Notes: generated by a model from the letters alone, not told the origin. DNA of 64,000 nucleotides from SMWD01 sp964629475 (GCA_964629475.1 CAZVQW010000012.1:37382-101381), one strand, 5' to 3'; counted from the stretch's first letter, positions 42,710 to 52,392 are shown. A program made the numbers and translations.

Positions 42710-43996
42710 TCAATAGTTGTATCTGACCCGTGCGTAGGCGTTGCTGTTATCGTCCAATTGCCCGAAGAACGTGTGCTCGTCAGCACCGTTGAACAGGCTC
42801 AGCCCGCCTTCGAGCGTCCACTGATCGCTGTATCGCCAGGTCAGCTTCGGGCGCACGTAATAATCTTTGTCACTCGGTGAATAGAACACGAATAAAGACC
42901 AGATCAATTTGTCCATCATCGCCCGGTAGGTCAGGCGCGTCGTGAACAGATAACGATACTCGTCTGGCTCGAACTCCGGAGTCGGTGAATTCTCAATTAA
43001 ATCGTCATGATCCTGCGTCCACTCCAGGTAGTACTGGATACCGATGTTAAAATTGGTGATCGCTTCGCGCTCGAAACCGAGTAACAGGCGCAACTGATCG
43101 TTCGGTATAGACGGATCGGACCCGTTTCGATCATCGCGGGAAAAGTAGTAGGACACTTCTGCATTTACGAGCCCTGACCACTGGCTGCGGCGCAGGCTGC
43201 CGCCGAGAGACGTCATCGGGGGGAAATCCGGCATCAATTGGTCATTCAGACCGAGCGGCTGTTTAAAAAAACCCCGGTAGCCATACAACGCATATTCCGT
43301 CCCGTTGATCGTCCGAAACAGGCGCAAGGCAAATTCACCGTTGCCAAAATTTTGCGTGGGTTCATCGGCAGACAGCGGAGGATCCGGCGCCACCTTACCG
43401 CCGGCCAATGGCGAAAAAAATGAAAATCGCTCACCGGTCAGGTAATTGTCGGGCTCGAACACGGGCGTCCAGGCAAAATCGATATTGACCAGGCTCGTAT
43501 AAAGGTTGAACCTGGCCGAGTTTGACGGTGCTTTGAGATACTCGGTATCACGACCGGAAAAAAAGCTCACCCAGTCTTTCGGGAACAGATCGTTCAGAAA
43601 CACCAGGTCGCTCGTTCCCCAGGTCAGCACCTGCCGCCCGAGTTTCACATCCAGATTCGTTCCCGGCGAGAAGGCGAGTGTCAGGTCGCGTATGTCGACA
43701 TCGAATTCCTCGACGATGTCATCATAGAGGACGTCACCCTTGAAGCCGATGCTCAGCGCATCGTTTGCCCAGTCGGTCTCGGCCCGCACGCGAACCTCTC
43801 TGAGAGTTCCCTTGCTGCCCGTCTGGGGATCCGTATCCCAACGGCTGCCGAGCGCACCCTCGATGAAGCCGGTCCATTGCAGGCCGGTCTTCTCATCCTC
43901 ACCCCATTCGTCGCCCCATTCGTCACCCCAGTCATCATCATCCTGCGCGTACGCAAACGAACCGGTCAACAACAACAGGATGAGGAGCTTGATCAC
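42710..43996 (-). CDS. Outer-membrane beta-barrel protein with an acidic WGDEW N-terminal repeat (RND-linked)
   Basis: 428 residues. A signal peptide is followed by an acidic repeat around WGDEWGDEWGEDE (residues about 18-36), then a beta-rich barrel (TGLQWTGFIEGALGSRWD, DVKLGRQVLTWGTSDLVFLNDLFPKDW, RLLLGFEREAITNFNIGIQYYLEW) ending in Tyr (YARVRYNY). It is GTG-started at 43996. It is the last gene of an operon behind a LolA-like carrier and an RND/MMPL pump, so it probably receives or exports the lipid or hydrophobic substrate of that pump. Confidence 0.75.
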   Translation of the reverse strand: MIKLLILLLLTGSFAYAQDDDDWGDEWGDEWGEDEKTGLQWTGFIEGALGSRWDTDPQTGSKGTLREVRVRAETDWANDALSIGFKGDVLYDDIVEEFDVDIRDLTLAFSPGTNLDVKLGRQVLTWGTSDLVFLNDLFPKDWVSFFSGRDTEYLKAPSNSARFNLYTSLVNIDFAWTPVFEPDNYLTGERFSFFSPLAGGKVAPDPPLSADEPTQNFGNGEFALRLFRTINGTEYALYGYRGFFKQPLGLNDQLMPDFPPMTSLGGSLRRSQWSGLVNAEVSYYFSRDDRNGSDPSIPNDQLRLLLGFEREAITNFNIGIQYYLEWTQDHDDLIENSPTPEFEPDEYRYLFTTRLTYRAMMDKLIWSLFVFYSPSDKDYYVRPKLTWRYSDQWTLEGGLSLFNGADEHTFFGQLDDNSNAYARVRYNY

Positions 43997-44005
43997 TGTG
44001 GCGGG

Positions 44006-44803
44006 CTAATCCCCGCTCGGACGCTTGAGCCACTGACGCGGCGGATTTCGCAGCGAGCGTTCGGTGAACACATCGGCCGGAATGCCAAGATCATACGCGA
44101 TGTAACGAAACTGCATATCCGTATGACCACCGGTGCTCAGATCCGACGTGCGACTGCTGATGACGGTTGGATGCCCACCGATCTCTTTCGATTCAAGCAC
44201 CTCGACCCGGCGATAGATCTTGCCGGCAGCGTTGGTATATTCGATCTTGGTCGGCAACCAGGTTTCGCGATCGATCCACGTCACGTAACTGACGAATTCG
44301 ACAGCCGAGGTATTCTTCGGCACGTGTCTGAGTATATAGTGCTGATCCGTTGTCTCGATCAATTCGTGCGTATCTTCGTCGGGACCACGCCCTGACACGT
44401 CTTCATAAAAATAGTGTGCGCCGACGAAGCTGGTTCGCTCGTCACCGGCCGAAATGCGTTTGACCAGATCGAGCCCCGGCAGATACAGCCAACGGTCATC
44501 GTCAGCACCGACGTGTTTCTTGACCAGGTAGACGGTGCCACGCACATCCGAAGGCCGGCTGAACGACACAAGAAATTCCTGATCGCCATCCATCTCCAGC
44601 GCACGCCGCAGAACGGTGAACTGGCGACGCTGTTCGCGGCCCTGGGCATCCTTGATGATCATGCGCGCCTCGGACCGGCCATCCTTGCCGGCGTAGTAGG
44701 CAGCCTGATTCGCCCGCACGATAATCTCATCCGCGTCCGTCAGTGCCTGGCCTTGAACTGAACTCGTTGCGATGAAAAAAAATACCAATAACAATCGTTG
44801 CAT
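44006..44803 (-). CDS. LolA-fold outer-membrane lipoprotein-sorting protein
   Basis: 265 residues with a signal peptide (MQRLLLVFFFIATSSVQGQA). VLRRALEMDGDQEFLVSFSRPSDVRGTVYLVKK, DRWLYLPGLDLVKRISAGDERTSFVGAHYFYEDVSGRG and ESKEIGGHPTVISSRTSDLSTGGHTDMQF form the half-barrel found in the outer-membrane lipoprotein-sorting family (LolA/LolB-like). It is 3 bp after the RND gene and GGAGTAGG lies before ATG 44803. It likely carries lipids between the pump and the outer barrel. Confidence 0.85.
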   Translation of the reverse strand: MQRLLLVFFFIATSSVQGQALTDADEIIVRANQAAYYAGKDGRSEARMIIKDAQGREQRRQFTVLRRALEMDGDQEFLVSFSRPSDVRGTVYLVKKHVGADDDRWLYLPGLDLVKRISAGDERTSFVGAHYFYEDVSGRGPDEDTHELIETTDQHYILRHVPKNTSAVEFVSYVTWIDRETWLPTKIEYTNAAGKIYRRVEVLESKEIGGHPTVISSRTSDLSTGGHTDMQFRYIAYDLGIPADVFTERSLRNPPRQWLKRPSGD

Positions 44804-44806
44804 AAC

Positions 44807-47380
44807 CTACTCCACTGCTCCGGCGCCAGCCGCTGAATCGCGAAACAGCCTGTTGCGCAACAAGGCCATGACCGCCGGAAGTAATACCAATGTCGCAACA
44901 CCCGATATCGCCATAATCGACGCCATGAAAACCCCCACCGTAACGTATGGAAGCAGTGGCGCCAGAAACAACGGCGTAAATCCCAACGCAATCACGATCG
45001 CATTACGCGCGATCGCACGACCCGGTGCCTCGAACATCCGCTGCGCCGCCTTGGTGAATGAGCCGCTCTTCGCATACAGACTACGCATTCGCTGTATGAA
45101 GTGAATCGCAAAGTCGACAGACAGGCCCAGGGTCAGCGACGACAGCACCGCAACCGGCATGTCGTAGTATTTCCCCGTCCAACCGATCAAACCGTGTACG
45201 ACCAAAATGGTCGCGGTGAGCGGCAGCATGGCGAGCAAACCGAAGCTCACGGAACGGAACAGCAGCGCCATCATCATGAATACAAAGACGAAGGCACCGG
45301 CGAGGCTTTTCAACATGCCGACCACCATCGTATGCTGCCAGATCACGTTGATGAATGACTTGCCGGCCCAGCGCGCCGTCACACCCGCGGGCAAGGGATT
45401 CTCGGCCAGATACCGATCCATGGTATCGATGACACGGCTCATATCCTGGTTGTCACCACTCTTCAGCTGCACCCAGATCGCCGTCGACTGAAAATCTGGC
45501 GTCACCATATGCCACAGGTCCTGAGGACGGTGCGATGACTGAAACTGCAGCAGTAGTTGCGCAACCGCAGGAACAGTTTCCGGAATCCGGTAGTCCTGAT
45601 CGAGACCAGTGCGCAATTCTCGATTGACGACTTTAACGACATCAGGCAATGCATTGGTCTTACCGACCCGGTCGCTATCCATCAATGCCTGCTGCAATCC
45701 TTCGATCGTCGCCAATATATCCGGACGCTGGAAATACTTTGCTGCAACCTGGTAGCTCTCGGTTATCTCCAGCAGATCTTCTAACACTGCCCCCGCAGCG
45801 TCCTGAACATCGAACAGAATATCGTCGACCGCTGCGATGATGTCGCCAAAATAGGCCTCCGTATCTTCTGCCGGAGCCTGCACCAGGGCAGTCAACGACT
45901 CCCGACTCGCGCCGGACATGCCGTCCCGTACCAGCAGTTCCTGCGCCTGCTCACGATATTCACCGATCGCTTCGCTGTTGTCATAATCGAGCACAAAGAA
46001 CGCGTCATAGGTACCGGCAAAATGTTTATTCAATACGCGATCGGCCACACGAATACGGTGATCCTGTTTGAACCAGCGCACCGGATTATCATTGACCTGT
46101 ATCCGCATGATCCCGACAACCCCCACGACAAATACAACCAGCGTCAGGACAATGACCAGTTTCCCTTTCGAGAAAGCGACGCGCCCCCCACGCCGCAGTA
46201 ATTTTGCCAACATCGTATCGGCCTTTTCTTCCATTGGTCTTGCCTGAAGCTTCGCCAGGCTTGCAGGCGACATGCGAACCACGTAGGCCGGAATGAAAAG
46301 AATCGTCAAAAAGAAGGCCAGCAAAATACCCAACGCAACAAATGCGCCAAATACCTGAACCGGTGGAATGGGCGTCAGCAAGAGTGATGCAAAGCCGACC
46401 GACGATGTCAGCGACGTATACAACATGGGTTTAAAAAGGTGACTGACGACATCACTGATCACCTTTTTGGAATCCTGTCCAGGACCATAGTCATCGACGA
46501 ATTCAGACATGATGTGGACAGAATCCACGACCGCGATCGGCATCAGGAAGATCGGGATCATCGACCCCATGATATGCACGGTAAAACCGAGGCCGATCAT
46601 CAGCCCCATAATTGTCACGACGGTCACCATAGCGACGATCATCGGAGCTACGATCAACCAGGGGCTGCGAAAAAAGTACCACATCAGCAGGAAAATCATC
46701 AGCCCGGCCAACGGCGCCGAGATTCCCATCTGCACGAACATTTCGACACCGAAGGTGTCCTCAGCTACCGGCAGACCGGTGATATACCAGGTATCCCCTT
46801 CACCACCCAGGCTCTCCGCCATGGCGCCGATTTCCGTTGCTATCGGATAGCTCAGATCCTTGCTGACGATGGGCACGTAAATCGCGGCCGCCTTGCCGTC
46901 ACCCGACACCAGGGTATCCATCAACAGCGGCAGCCGACCGACCATTTGCGCTATGCGCAGTGATTGCCCGGCCGTGGTCGGAGCGTCTTTCATCATCCAT
47001 TCGAAGCGCAGAGCCCCGCCCTGCCCCTGGGTGATGTTGTCCGCCACCGCCAGCGACATGACATCGGACTCAATAACACCGTCCATCGCCAGAATGTTCG
47101 TGCTCAGCGTGTGTAACGCACGAAGTGAGTCCACGTTGTATATGCCCGCCGGGTTGGTCTCGTTGACCAGGCCAACCACAATCGCGTCGTACAGCCCGAA
47201 TCGCTCTTCAACGAGATTGTGAAAAACACGATCGGCCTGATCCTCGGCAAGCATATTTTCCGGATCGGTATCGATGACTATGCGTGGTATTTGCCCGCCC
47301 AGAAAAATAGCCAGCAAAACCATCAAGATGTAAACAGTGCGAGGCCTTTGGGTGGCCAGACGAATAATCAGATGCTTCAT
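44807..47380 (-). CDS. RND/MMPL family transporter
   Basis: 857 residues with 12 predicted transmembrane segments in two repeats. GFTVHIMGSMIPIFLMPIAVVDSVHIMSEFVDDYG and LGLSVDFAIHFIQRMR carry the buried charged residues of the proton relay. Two periplasmic porter loops lie between the helix groups. The MMPL/hopanoid-type pumps move lipids or siderophores. Head of a three-gene operon; the LolA-like and barrel genes fit a route from inner to outer membrane. Confidence 0.9.
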   Translation of the reverse strand: MKHLIIRLATQRPRTVYILMVLLAIFLGGQIPRIVIDTDPENMLAEDQADRVFHNLVEERFGLYDAIVVGLVNETNPAGIYNVDSLRALHTLSTNILAMDGVIESDVMSLAVADNITQGQGGALRFEWMMKDAPTTAGQSLRIAQMVGRLPLLMDTLVSGDGKAAAIYVPIVSKDLSYPIATEIGAMAESLGGEGDTWYITGLPVAEDTFGVEMFVQMGISAPLAGLMIFLLMWYFFRSPWLIVAPMIVAMVTVVTIMGLMIGLGFTVHIMGSMIPIFLMPIAVVDSVHIMSEFVDDYGPGQDSKKVISDVVSHLFKPMLYTSLTSSVGFASLLLTPIPPVQVFGAFVALGILLAFFLTILFIPAYVVRMSPASLAKLQARPMEEKADTMLAKLLRRGGRVAFSKGKLVIVLTLVVFVVGVVGIMRIQVNDNPVRWFKQDHRIRVADRVLNKHFAGTYDAFFVLDYDNSEAIGEYREQAQELLVRDGMSGASRESLTALVQAPAEDTEAYFGDIIAAVDDILFDVQDAAGAVLEDLLEITESYQVAAKYFQRPDILATIEGLQQALMDSDRVGKTNALPDVVKVVNRELRTGLDQDYRIPETVPAVAQLLLQFQSSHRPQDLWHMVTPDFQSTAIWVQLKSGDNQDMSRVIDTMDRYLAENPLPAGVTARWAGKSFINVIWQHTMVVGMLKSLAGAFVFVFMMMALLFRSVSFGLLAMLPLTATILVVHGLIGWTGKYYDMPVAVLSSLTLGLSVDFAIHFIQRMRSLYAKSGSFTKAAQRMFEAPGRAIARNAIVIALGFTPLFLAPLLPYVTVGVFMASIMAISGVATLVLLPAVMALLRNRLFRDSAAGAGAVE

Positions 47381-47573
47381 GACAGATCTTTCAACTGCTT
47401 ACCATTCAGCGACGGGCGCTGAAATAACGGGACTAGGGTATGGGCCATCGTGGCCCCCGATTTCGGGCGTGAGTATATTATAATTTTTCGCTTTCCATCC
47501 CTTGAAATGGGGCCGATGATGAGGCAAATGGATCCATTACACACTAATTTTGCACTAACGCAGGTCAGCAACG

Positions 47574-49313
47574 ATGACCGAACAGGGTAAAGCGCCCGTC
47601 GTAAGCTTCGAGTTCCTGCGCCAGCAGATTGTCGGCTGTGATTGCACTTTCTCCACGCCCTTCGGGGAGCGCATGATGGTGTATAGCGATTACACGGCAT
47701 CGGGCCGCTGCCTGTTGTTCGTCGAGAACTATCTCGAAAGCTTGCAGCGGAACTATGCAAACACACATACCGAGGACGACATAACCGGCCGCAGCATGAC
47801 TGCACTTCTGCATGATGCTGAAGCCACAATCAAAACTGCTGTCAATGCCGGGGCCGATGGCCGCATTATTGCCGTCGGTACCGGGGCCAGCGGCGCCATC
47901 GATAAATTGCAACAGATTCTTGGCGTCGCGTGCCCGCCGGCTACACATGAATTGATAAACCGCGCACTCGGCGAGTTCATCGGGACAGAGCGACGACAGG
48001 AATTCGAGGCATTTCTTGATCAGCGCCAGCCCGTCATTTTTGTCGGCCCCTACGAACATCATTCGAATGAAGTCTCGTGGCGGCAAGGCCTTGCGACTGT
48101 AGTTACCGTAGATCTGGCCGCCGATGGCAGTATCGACCTCGAGCATCTCGAACGACTGTTAAAATTACCGGAATATCAGGGTCGGTTACGTGTCGGTTCG
48201 TTTTCAGCAGCGTCGAACGTAACCGGGATGCGCTCACCGATCCACGAGATCTCCTGCCTGCTGCATCGTCATAATGCCATTGCCTGCTTCGACTACGCAG
48301 CGAGTGCACCGTATGTCGATATCGACATGAACCCCCCGAAAATAAATGGCGACGATCCCTCTATCGATGCGATCTTCATCTCGCCGCATAAATTCATCGG
48401 CGGACCCGGATCCAGCGGTATCCTTGTATTCAACAAGCGCATTTACAATGAACGACTCGCCCCCACTGTCGCCGCCGGCGGCACCGTGGACTATGTCAGC
48501 CCTGCCGATCATGATTTCATTCACGATATCGAGGAACGCGAGAAAGCCGGAACACCGGGTGTACTGCAGACACTGAAAGCTGCGATGGTTTTTTCAATCC
48601 AGCATGCACTCGGCACAGAAAGCATCGAGGAACGCGAGCAGGAATTATTGACTCGTGCATTCGCACGATGGAACAGGAATCAACAGATCGAGATATTGGG
48701 CAACCCGGACCCCCAGCGGCGCGTTGGGATCGTCTCGTTTAATATCAAGGAACCACAGGGACGCTACCTGCATCCGAAGTTCATCACCGCCGTTCTCAAC
48801 GATCTGTTCGGCATACAGTCCCGGGCAGGCTGTTCTTGCGCCGGGCCCTACGGTCATCGCCTGCTCGACATTGATCTGGAGCATTCGGATCACTACCGCC
48901 ACTGGATAAGCAAGGGGTTCACCGGTATCAAACCGGGCTGGGGCCGAGTGTGCTTCCACTTCACGATGGATGACGCCGAAGCCGACTACATCATCGACGC
49001 GATCGACTTTATCGCCACCTATGGCCACTTGTTCCTGCCGCTATACCAGTTCGACCTGCAGTCGGGCGCCTGGACCCACAAGCATGACGGGCCGCTGGAT
49101 GCATCATTATCACTGGTAGATGCCATCAAGGGATGCGGTTGCAAACCTACGGCACGACCGGTCACGGAACGCAAGGAACTCTACGCACGCTACTTCGACG
49201 AAGCACGTGAATGGGCCGATAAACTCAAGAAAACCACCCCCGCAGGCGAAGCACAATTGGAAGGCGAACTCGGTGAACTGCAATTTTTTGCACTCAGAGA
49301 CGATGCCGACTGA
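47574..49313 (+). CDS. Cysteine-desulfurase-like class V aminotransferase
   Basis: 579 residues, longer than typical NifS/SufS (about 400). PLP site: IFISPHKFIGGPGSSG (Lys). VYSDYTASGRCLLFVENYL and NTHTEDDITGRSM are class V cores. The Cys loop SRAGCSCAGPYGHRLL resembles desulfurase catalytic loops. An additional C-terminal stretch with a Gly-Cys-Gly-Cys motif (IKGCGCKPTA) and a coiled tail (LKKTTPAGEAQLEGEL) is not part of NifS. It may be involved in sulfur transfer. It is 12 bp before the HD-CBS gene and probably coupled to it. Confidence 0.82.
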   Translation: MTEQGKAPVVSFEFLRQQIVGCDCTFSTPFGERMMVYSDYTASGRCLLFVENYLESLQRNYANTHTEDDITGRSMTALLHDAEATIKTAVNAGADGRIIAVGTGASGAIDKLQQILGVACPPATHELINRALGEFIGTERRQEFEAFLDQRQPVIFVGPYEHHSNEVSWRQGLATVVTVDLAADGSIDLEHLERLLKLPEYQGRLRVGSFSAASNVTGMRSPIHEISCLLHRHNAIACFDYAASAPYVDIDMNPPKINGDDPSIDAIFISPHKFIGGPGSSGILVFNKRIYNERLAPTVAAGGTVDYVSPADHDFIHDIEEREKAGTPGVLQTLKAAMVFSIQHALGTESIEEREQELLTRAFARWNRNQQIEILGNPDPQRRVGIVSFNIKEPQGRYLHPKFITAVLNDLFGIQSRAGCSCAGPYGHRLLDIDLEHSDHYRHWISKGFTGIKPGWGRVCFHFTMDDAEADYIIDAIDFIATYGHLFLPLYQFDLQSGAWTHKHDGPLDASLSLVDAIKGCGCKPTARPVTERKELYARYFDEAREWADKLKKTTPAGEAQLEGELGELQFFALRDDAD

Positions 49314-49325
49314 CCGGCAGTATTT

Positions 49326-50666
49326 GTGAGCGACCTGGTACACCGTGCCCAGGACTTTGCCACCCGGGCTCATCAACGCATCGATCATCGGCGAAAATAT
49401 ACCAAGTCACCCTATACAGACCATCTGGCGGCAACCGCAAAACTGGTCACCACGGTTACCGATGATCCGGTAACCATTTCTGCCGCCTGGCTGCACGACG
49501 CTGTTGAAGACACACCGGTGACGATTCAGGATTTGCAAAAGGAGTTCGGGGAAGAAGTCGCTCAACTCGTACTGGAACTGACCGATGTCAGCACACCGAG
49601 CGAAGGAAACCGGGCGACCCGCAAAGCAATCGATCTCAATCACCTGGCCGCGGCTTCACCACGAGCCAAGACCGTCAAGCTGGCCGATCTCATCAATAAC
49701 TGTACCGATGTCACGAAACACGACGCCCGTTTCGCCGTCGTTTACCTCAGAGAGATGGAAGCACTACTGGCGGTTCTCGAAGAAGGGCATCCGGATCTCT
49801 ATGCACTGGCACGAAAAACACATACGCGATGCTCGCAGAAAGTCGGTATCAAGGGCACACTTCCGGCAGCTCCGGTTGAGTGGGAACCCCATGCTTCTCA
49901 GGCGCTATTTGCAACGATGGTGCCGCGACTGTTCATCGATGCCTTTGCGGCCAAGGATCTGGCAACGGAACTGTTTTCCTTCGACACCATCATTCCGTCT
50001 CACGAGGTCAGCACGTTCATGGACAGGGAGCATCTCCATGTTGTGGGCATCCGCTCCGAAGGACGGGTAGTCGGCTTCGTCCGTCAGGATGATCTCGATT
50101 CGAGCAACTGTGGAGAAAAAAGACGCTCGTTTAAGTCCGGCCAGGTCCTGTCAGGTGACAGCACGATCACCGACCTGATCCAGGTTCTGACCCGGCACTC
50201 CTACTGCTTTATCACCGTACTCGACAGTGTTGCGGGCATCATCATGCGCGAAGATTTCAATAAGCCGGTCGCCAGGATGTGGCTGTTCGGCATCGTGACC
50301 ATAGTTAAAATGTACCTGACAGAATCGATCAACGAGATGCATGGTGAAGATGGCTGGCAGTCATTACTGACCAAAAATCGTCTCGACAAAGCAGCATCAC
50401 TCTACAACGAACGCAGCCGGAGGAACCAGAATACCAACCTGATCGACTGCCTGCAGTTGTCCGATAAAATTCATATCGTAATGCAGAACCCGGACTTCAT
50501 GGAGAGGCTGGGATTTGAAACCGCTCGTAGCGCCAAGAAAATCGCCAGGGAAATAGAGTCCCTGAGAAATAATCTGGCCCATGCACAGGATATTGTGATT
50601 CATGACTGGGCGCAGATTGCGCGTCTGTCACGCCGGGTGGAAGGCTTGATTCACGGGGAAGTCTAA
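49326..50666 (+). CDS. MESH1-like HD phosphohydrolase with CBS-like middle and C-terminal RX4H (HEPN-like) segment
   Basis: 446 residues, GTG start. N-terminal HD hydrolase of the SpoT/MESH1 type: PYTDHLAATAKLV, AAWLHDAVEDTPVT and KLADLINNCTDV supply the metal site; length to about residue 180 equals a stand-alone (p)ppGpp hydrolase. The middle (about 190-300) looks like CBS repeats: HVVGIRSEGRVVGFVRQDDL, SYCFITVLDSVAGIIMREDF. The C-terminal 100 residues are helical, end in ESLRNNLAHAQDI, and contain an RX4H motif (R414-H419) as in HEPN RNases. A single protein combining these three parts is unusual. It follows the desulfurase-like gene. Confidence 0.78.
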   Translation: MSDLVHRAQDFATRAHQRIDHRRKYTKSPYTDHLAATAKLVTTVTDDPVTISAAWLHDAVEDTPVTIQDLQKEFGEEVAQLVLELTDVSTPSEGNRATRKAIDLNHLAAASPRAKTVKLADLINNCTDVTKHDARFAVVYLREMEALLAVLEEGHPDLYALARKTHTRCSQKVGIKGTLPAAPVEWEPHASQALFATMVPRLFIDAFAAKDLATELFSFDTIIPSHEVSTFMDREHLHVVGIRSEGRVVGFVRQDDLDSSNCGEKRRSFKSGQVLSGDSTITDLIQVLTRHSYCFITVLDSVAGIIMREDFNKPVARMWLFGIVTIVKMYLTESINEMHGEDGWQSLLTKNRLDKAASLYNERSRRNQNTNLIDCLQLSDKIHIVMQNPDFMERLGFETARSAKKIAREIESLRNNLAHAQDIVIHDWAQIARLSRRVEGLIHGEV

Positions 50667-51362
50667 TCAGAAGCTGTCGTCTACCGCGTGAAAGGTCTTG
50701 TTCATACATTTCTGATTATCCAGACACTGCATCGTCAGGGTTGCCAAATCCAGTCGTGTAACACTGCCGAGAACCCGATCGTCCTCGGTCAACCGTGCGG
50801 TACCGGTGGCCGACGTACCATCTCGCTTAACCATGCCGTTGCGAATAATCGTATAGCCGAGACCACTCGACTTCAGTAACGTCTCGGCCTTCCCTTTGGC
50901 CCGCATCAGGTCACTCATCCGTTCGAAACCAAAACCCGGAAAGTTCTGCATGTTGTCTCCGGCACCGACCGAACCGTGCAGGATGAATTGATGGGCCTGA
51001 CTCGCAGCAATGGCAGGCAATATATTCTGCATGGCCGTATCGTAAAAAGAGTTGCTGCTCGAACCTCTGGAAGTTGCATCGATAACGAAGCGAAACCGCT
51101 TGCCCTGTACGGCCTGACCAACACTGTCGGCATCCATGAGGTCGCCGATGACGAATGTGACATCGAGTCCGGCCAGACGACTACGATCTGATGTCGAGCG
51201 CGCAAACACCGTCACCGGATAGCCCGCCTCGATCAGCAGCCGAACGATCGGCGCACCCAGCCGGCCGGTGCCGCCGAACACCAGCACATCGGTGTTGTCA
51301 TTCACCTCTGCAATTGCCGTAACGGCGAACAATGCCAGTAAACACTTCAGCACGAGTTCCAT
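50667..51362 (-). CDS. NAD(P)-binding atypical SDR with N-terminal signal-like segment
   Basis: 231 residues. VLVFGGTGRLGAPIVRLLIEAGYPVTVFAR is the NmrA/atypical-SDR cofactor motif. The N-terminus MELVLKCLLALFAVTAIAEV reads as a signal or anchor sequence, odd for a Rossmann enzyme. The fold continues with VIGDLMDADSV and FILHGSVGAG. Function unknown. It converges on the HD-CBS gene with the stops touching. Confidence 0.72.
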   Translation of the reverse strand: MELVLKCLLALFAVTAIAEVNDNTDVLVFGGTGRLGAPIVRLLIEAGYPVTVFARSTSDRSRLAGLDVTFVIGDLMDADSVGQAVQGKRFRFVIDATSRGSSSNSFYDTAMQNILPAIAASQAHQFILHGSVGAGDNMQNFPGFGFERMSDLMRAKGKAETLLKSSGLGYTIIRNGMVKRDGTSATGTARLTEDDRVLGSVTRLDLATLTMQCLDNQKCMNKTFHAVDDSF

Positions 51363-51432
51363 CGGGGCATGTTAACGGACTATGGACATTGGCGCCTGAC
51401 GCCCTATATTGCTGAATCAAAGGAGAATTCCC

Positions 51433-52392
51433 GTGCAGTTCCACCCGTTCATCACCCTGTTGCGTAGTACAACCATGGTCGTTTTGATCGGCGTCGCTTG
51501 CGCCTGTCAGCCCATGAACGCTCGCGATGCATCGGTCGTATTAGCGGCGCCGACTCTTGCGGAACTCGAGAGCATTACCTATGCCGGCGTAGGTGAGGGA
51601 CATGCGCCCGTGACGCTGACCGGCGGCGAGTGGCAAGGCCAGCCTTTTGTCGACGGGGGTGCATCCCGGCCGCGCATCGGCCTGGCCCGTGACTTCCGCC
51701 TTACGGGAGATCTCAACGGCAACGGCGCCGAGGAAGCAGTCGTACTGCTCTGGTCAAATTCCGGGGCTTCGGGGACTTTCGATTACCTCGCCATCGTCGG
51801 GCGTGACGGGGCCGGTGCATCGATAAATCTGGCAACCGCGACACTGGGCGACCGGGTGAAAATTCGCTCCGCCGCTATCGATGCCGGCGGGATGATCATA
51901 GTCAATACCGTACAGGCAGGCCCCGAAGATGCTGCGTGCTGCCCCGGCCAGAAATACAAACGTACGTTTGTACTTTCAGCAGGCACACTCGATGAAGTAT
52001 CCAGTGAAGACCAGGGACGACAGTCACTCACAGATCTCACCGGTATCGAATGGCTGTTAACACGCTTCGATCGCAATGATGCACTGCCCGATGGCATCGA
52101 AGTCACGTTAATTTTTGACGCAGACAGGATCGGCGGAAAAAGCGCCTGCAACCGATATAGCGGCAGTGTCACCGAAGGCGAGCGACCGGGTGAGCTGACC
52201 GTGAACACACCGATGGCCGGCACGAGGATGGCCTGTCCATCACCCGCCGATGAGATCGAACGGCGCTATCTCAATGCACTGCAAACAGTCACTCAATACT
52301 CGTTCCTGGCCGGTAACCTGGCATTGACCTGGCGTAAGGATGACCGATTCGGGATGATGATTTTTACCCCACGAAAACCCCCGAAAAACTGA
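51433..52392 (+). CDS. META-domain (HslJ-like) lipoprotein
   Basis: 319 residues from GTG 51433, chosen for AGGAGAA at good spacing. The N-terminus has a hydrophobic segment with cysteines (VLIGVACACQ), likely a lipobox. The C-terminal META domain starts at LTDLTGIEWLLTRFDRND and includes GKSACNRYSGSV and NTPMAGTRMACPSP, then SFLAGNLALTW, as in heat-shock protein HslJ. The first 190 residues form another beta-rich domain. The MliC gene follows after 35 bp, so they are likely co-transcribed. Confidence 0.85.
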   Translation: MQFHPFITLLRSTTMVVLIGVACACQPMNARDASVVLAAPTLAELESITYAGVGEGHAPVTLTGGEWQGQPFVDGGASRPRIGLARDFRLTGDLNGNGAEEAVVLLWSNSGASGTFDYLAIVGRDGAGASINLATATLGDRVKIRSAAIDAGGMIIVNTVQAGPEDAACCPGQKYKRTFVLSAGTLDEVSSEDQGRQSLTDLTGIEWLLTRFDRNDALPDGIEVTLIFDADRIGGKSACNRYSGSVTEGERPGELTVNTPMAGTRMACPSPADEIERRYLNALQTVTQYSFLAGNLALTWRKDDRFGMMIFTPRKPPKN

